Under the pieces are notes generated by a model. The model worked only from the letters and a program-made list of their open reading frames with translations, made no database searches and was not told the DNA's origin. Positions 5,606 through 5,755 of a stretch of DNA of 5,755 nt are shown here, in pieces (within the stretch, counting starts at the first letter, position 1; every line of letters starts with the position of its first letter). Source of the stretch: Legionella genomosp. 1 (GTDB taxonomy: Bacteria; Pseudomonadota; Gammaproteobacteria; Legionellales; Legionellaceae); NCBI GenBank assembly GCA_945862275.1, contig CAMAYA010000082.1:1-5755 (forward strand), given 5' to 3'. The translations under genes and the position numbers were made by a program.

Positions 5606-5720
5606 ACACGGGATCCCTTAAGGTAGCCCCTTTCCCGCAGGGCGAATTGTGCTGCATAATATCTATATGTTAGCATAAATATTTGCATCGTAATATTGTC
5701 ATAATGATAGGGAAGCAACA
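5606..5720. promoter_or_regulatory. Divergent AT-rich intergenic region
   Basis: This 115-base stretch separates two divergently read genes and must hold the promoters of both unless the left gene is read from elsewhere. The part from about 5651 to 5708 is strongly AT-rich and has several -10-like hexamers, for example CATAAT at 5700-5705 on the + strand and TATTAT at 5661-5656 on the - strand. None has a convincing -35 partner, so I do not name a specific promoter. Two short palindromes, CCTTAAGG (5616-5623) and GGGATCCC (5610-5617), overlap near the left start. Confidence 0.35.
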
Positions 5721-5755
5721 ATGGGTGCCGGACATGATCATACACATATAAATAC
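5721..5755 (+). CDS. N-terminus of a probable CDF-family metal cation transporter (partial)
   Basis: Only 11 complete codons are visible (MGAGHDHTHIN) before the window ends. A histidine-rich opening of the form MGAGHDH is typical of cation diffusion facilitators of the CzcD/ZitB type, inner-membrane antiporters that export zinc, cobalt or cadmium. The start is well supported by AGGGAAG (5709-5715), whose AGGGA core ends 7 bases before the ATG. The family call rests on the short N-terminal pattern alone and needs the rest of the gene. It is divergent from the sugar-phosphate transferase gene, and no functional link between the two is evident. Confidence 0.55.
   Translation, partial: MGAGHDHTHIN

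Noticed and set aside
4558..5623. CCTTAAGG palindrome on both sides of the sugar-phosphate transferase gene (4558-4565 and 5616-5623)
   Set aside because: Only 8 bases with unrelated flanks, no target duplication and no transposase; most likely chance, and one copy overlaps the ribosome binding site.
1..5755. tRNA genes, CRISPR arrays, insertion sequences or phage genes
   Set aside because: No cloverleaf, regularly spaced repeats, transposase or integrase motifs were seen on either strand.

Overview
The window looks like ordinary chromosome from a gammaproteobacterium. The best taxonomic hint is the CsrA protein, whose core is of the gammaproteobacterial type and resembles, from memory, the CsrA of Legionella. 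Base composition is moderate to slightly AT-rich by eye. A member of Legionellales or a relative is my best guess, but no database search was possible.

Left part (1-3243, + strand). The window opens inside a frame encoding an unrecognised protein tail with one membrane segment. A very strong hairpin (212-253) and a candidate promoter (256-284) follow. Then come three tightly packed genes: the DEAD-box RNA helicase dbpA, a Sfp-type 4'-phosphopantetheinyl transferase, and a short biotin-protein ligase, birA. The three are joined by two ATGA stop/start overlaps. The helicase acts in assembly of the large ribosomal subunit. The other two attach prosthetic groups (phosphopantetheine and biotin) to carrier proteins.

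Right part (3201-5605, - strand). In transcription order the genes are a WecA/WbpL-type polyprenyl-phosphate sugar-1-phosphate transferase, csrA, and an RlmM-like 2'-O-methyltransferase. The methyltransferase meets birA tail to tail, with 43 bases shared by both coding regions. csrA has its own upstream region of about 180 bases. It holds an extended -10 promoter, two GGA motifs near the ribosome binding site, and a TTAA direct repeat that loosely resembles the PmrA box of Legionella.

Right edge (5606-5755). An AT-rich divergent intergenic region leads into the first codons of a + strand gene, probably a CDF-family metal cation transporter, cut by the window end.

No rRNA, tRNA, CRISPR array, insertion sequence, integrase or phage gene is visible. 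I found no clearly new system. The points worth a second look are regulatory (the csrA upstream region and the hairpin at 212-253) and organisational (the coupled helicase/transferase/ligase operon and the convergent overlap).
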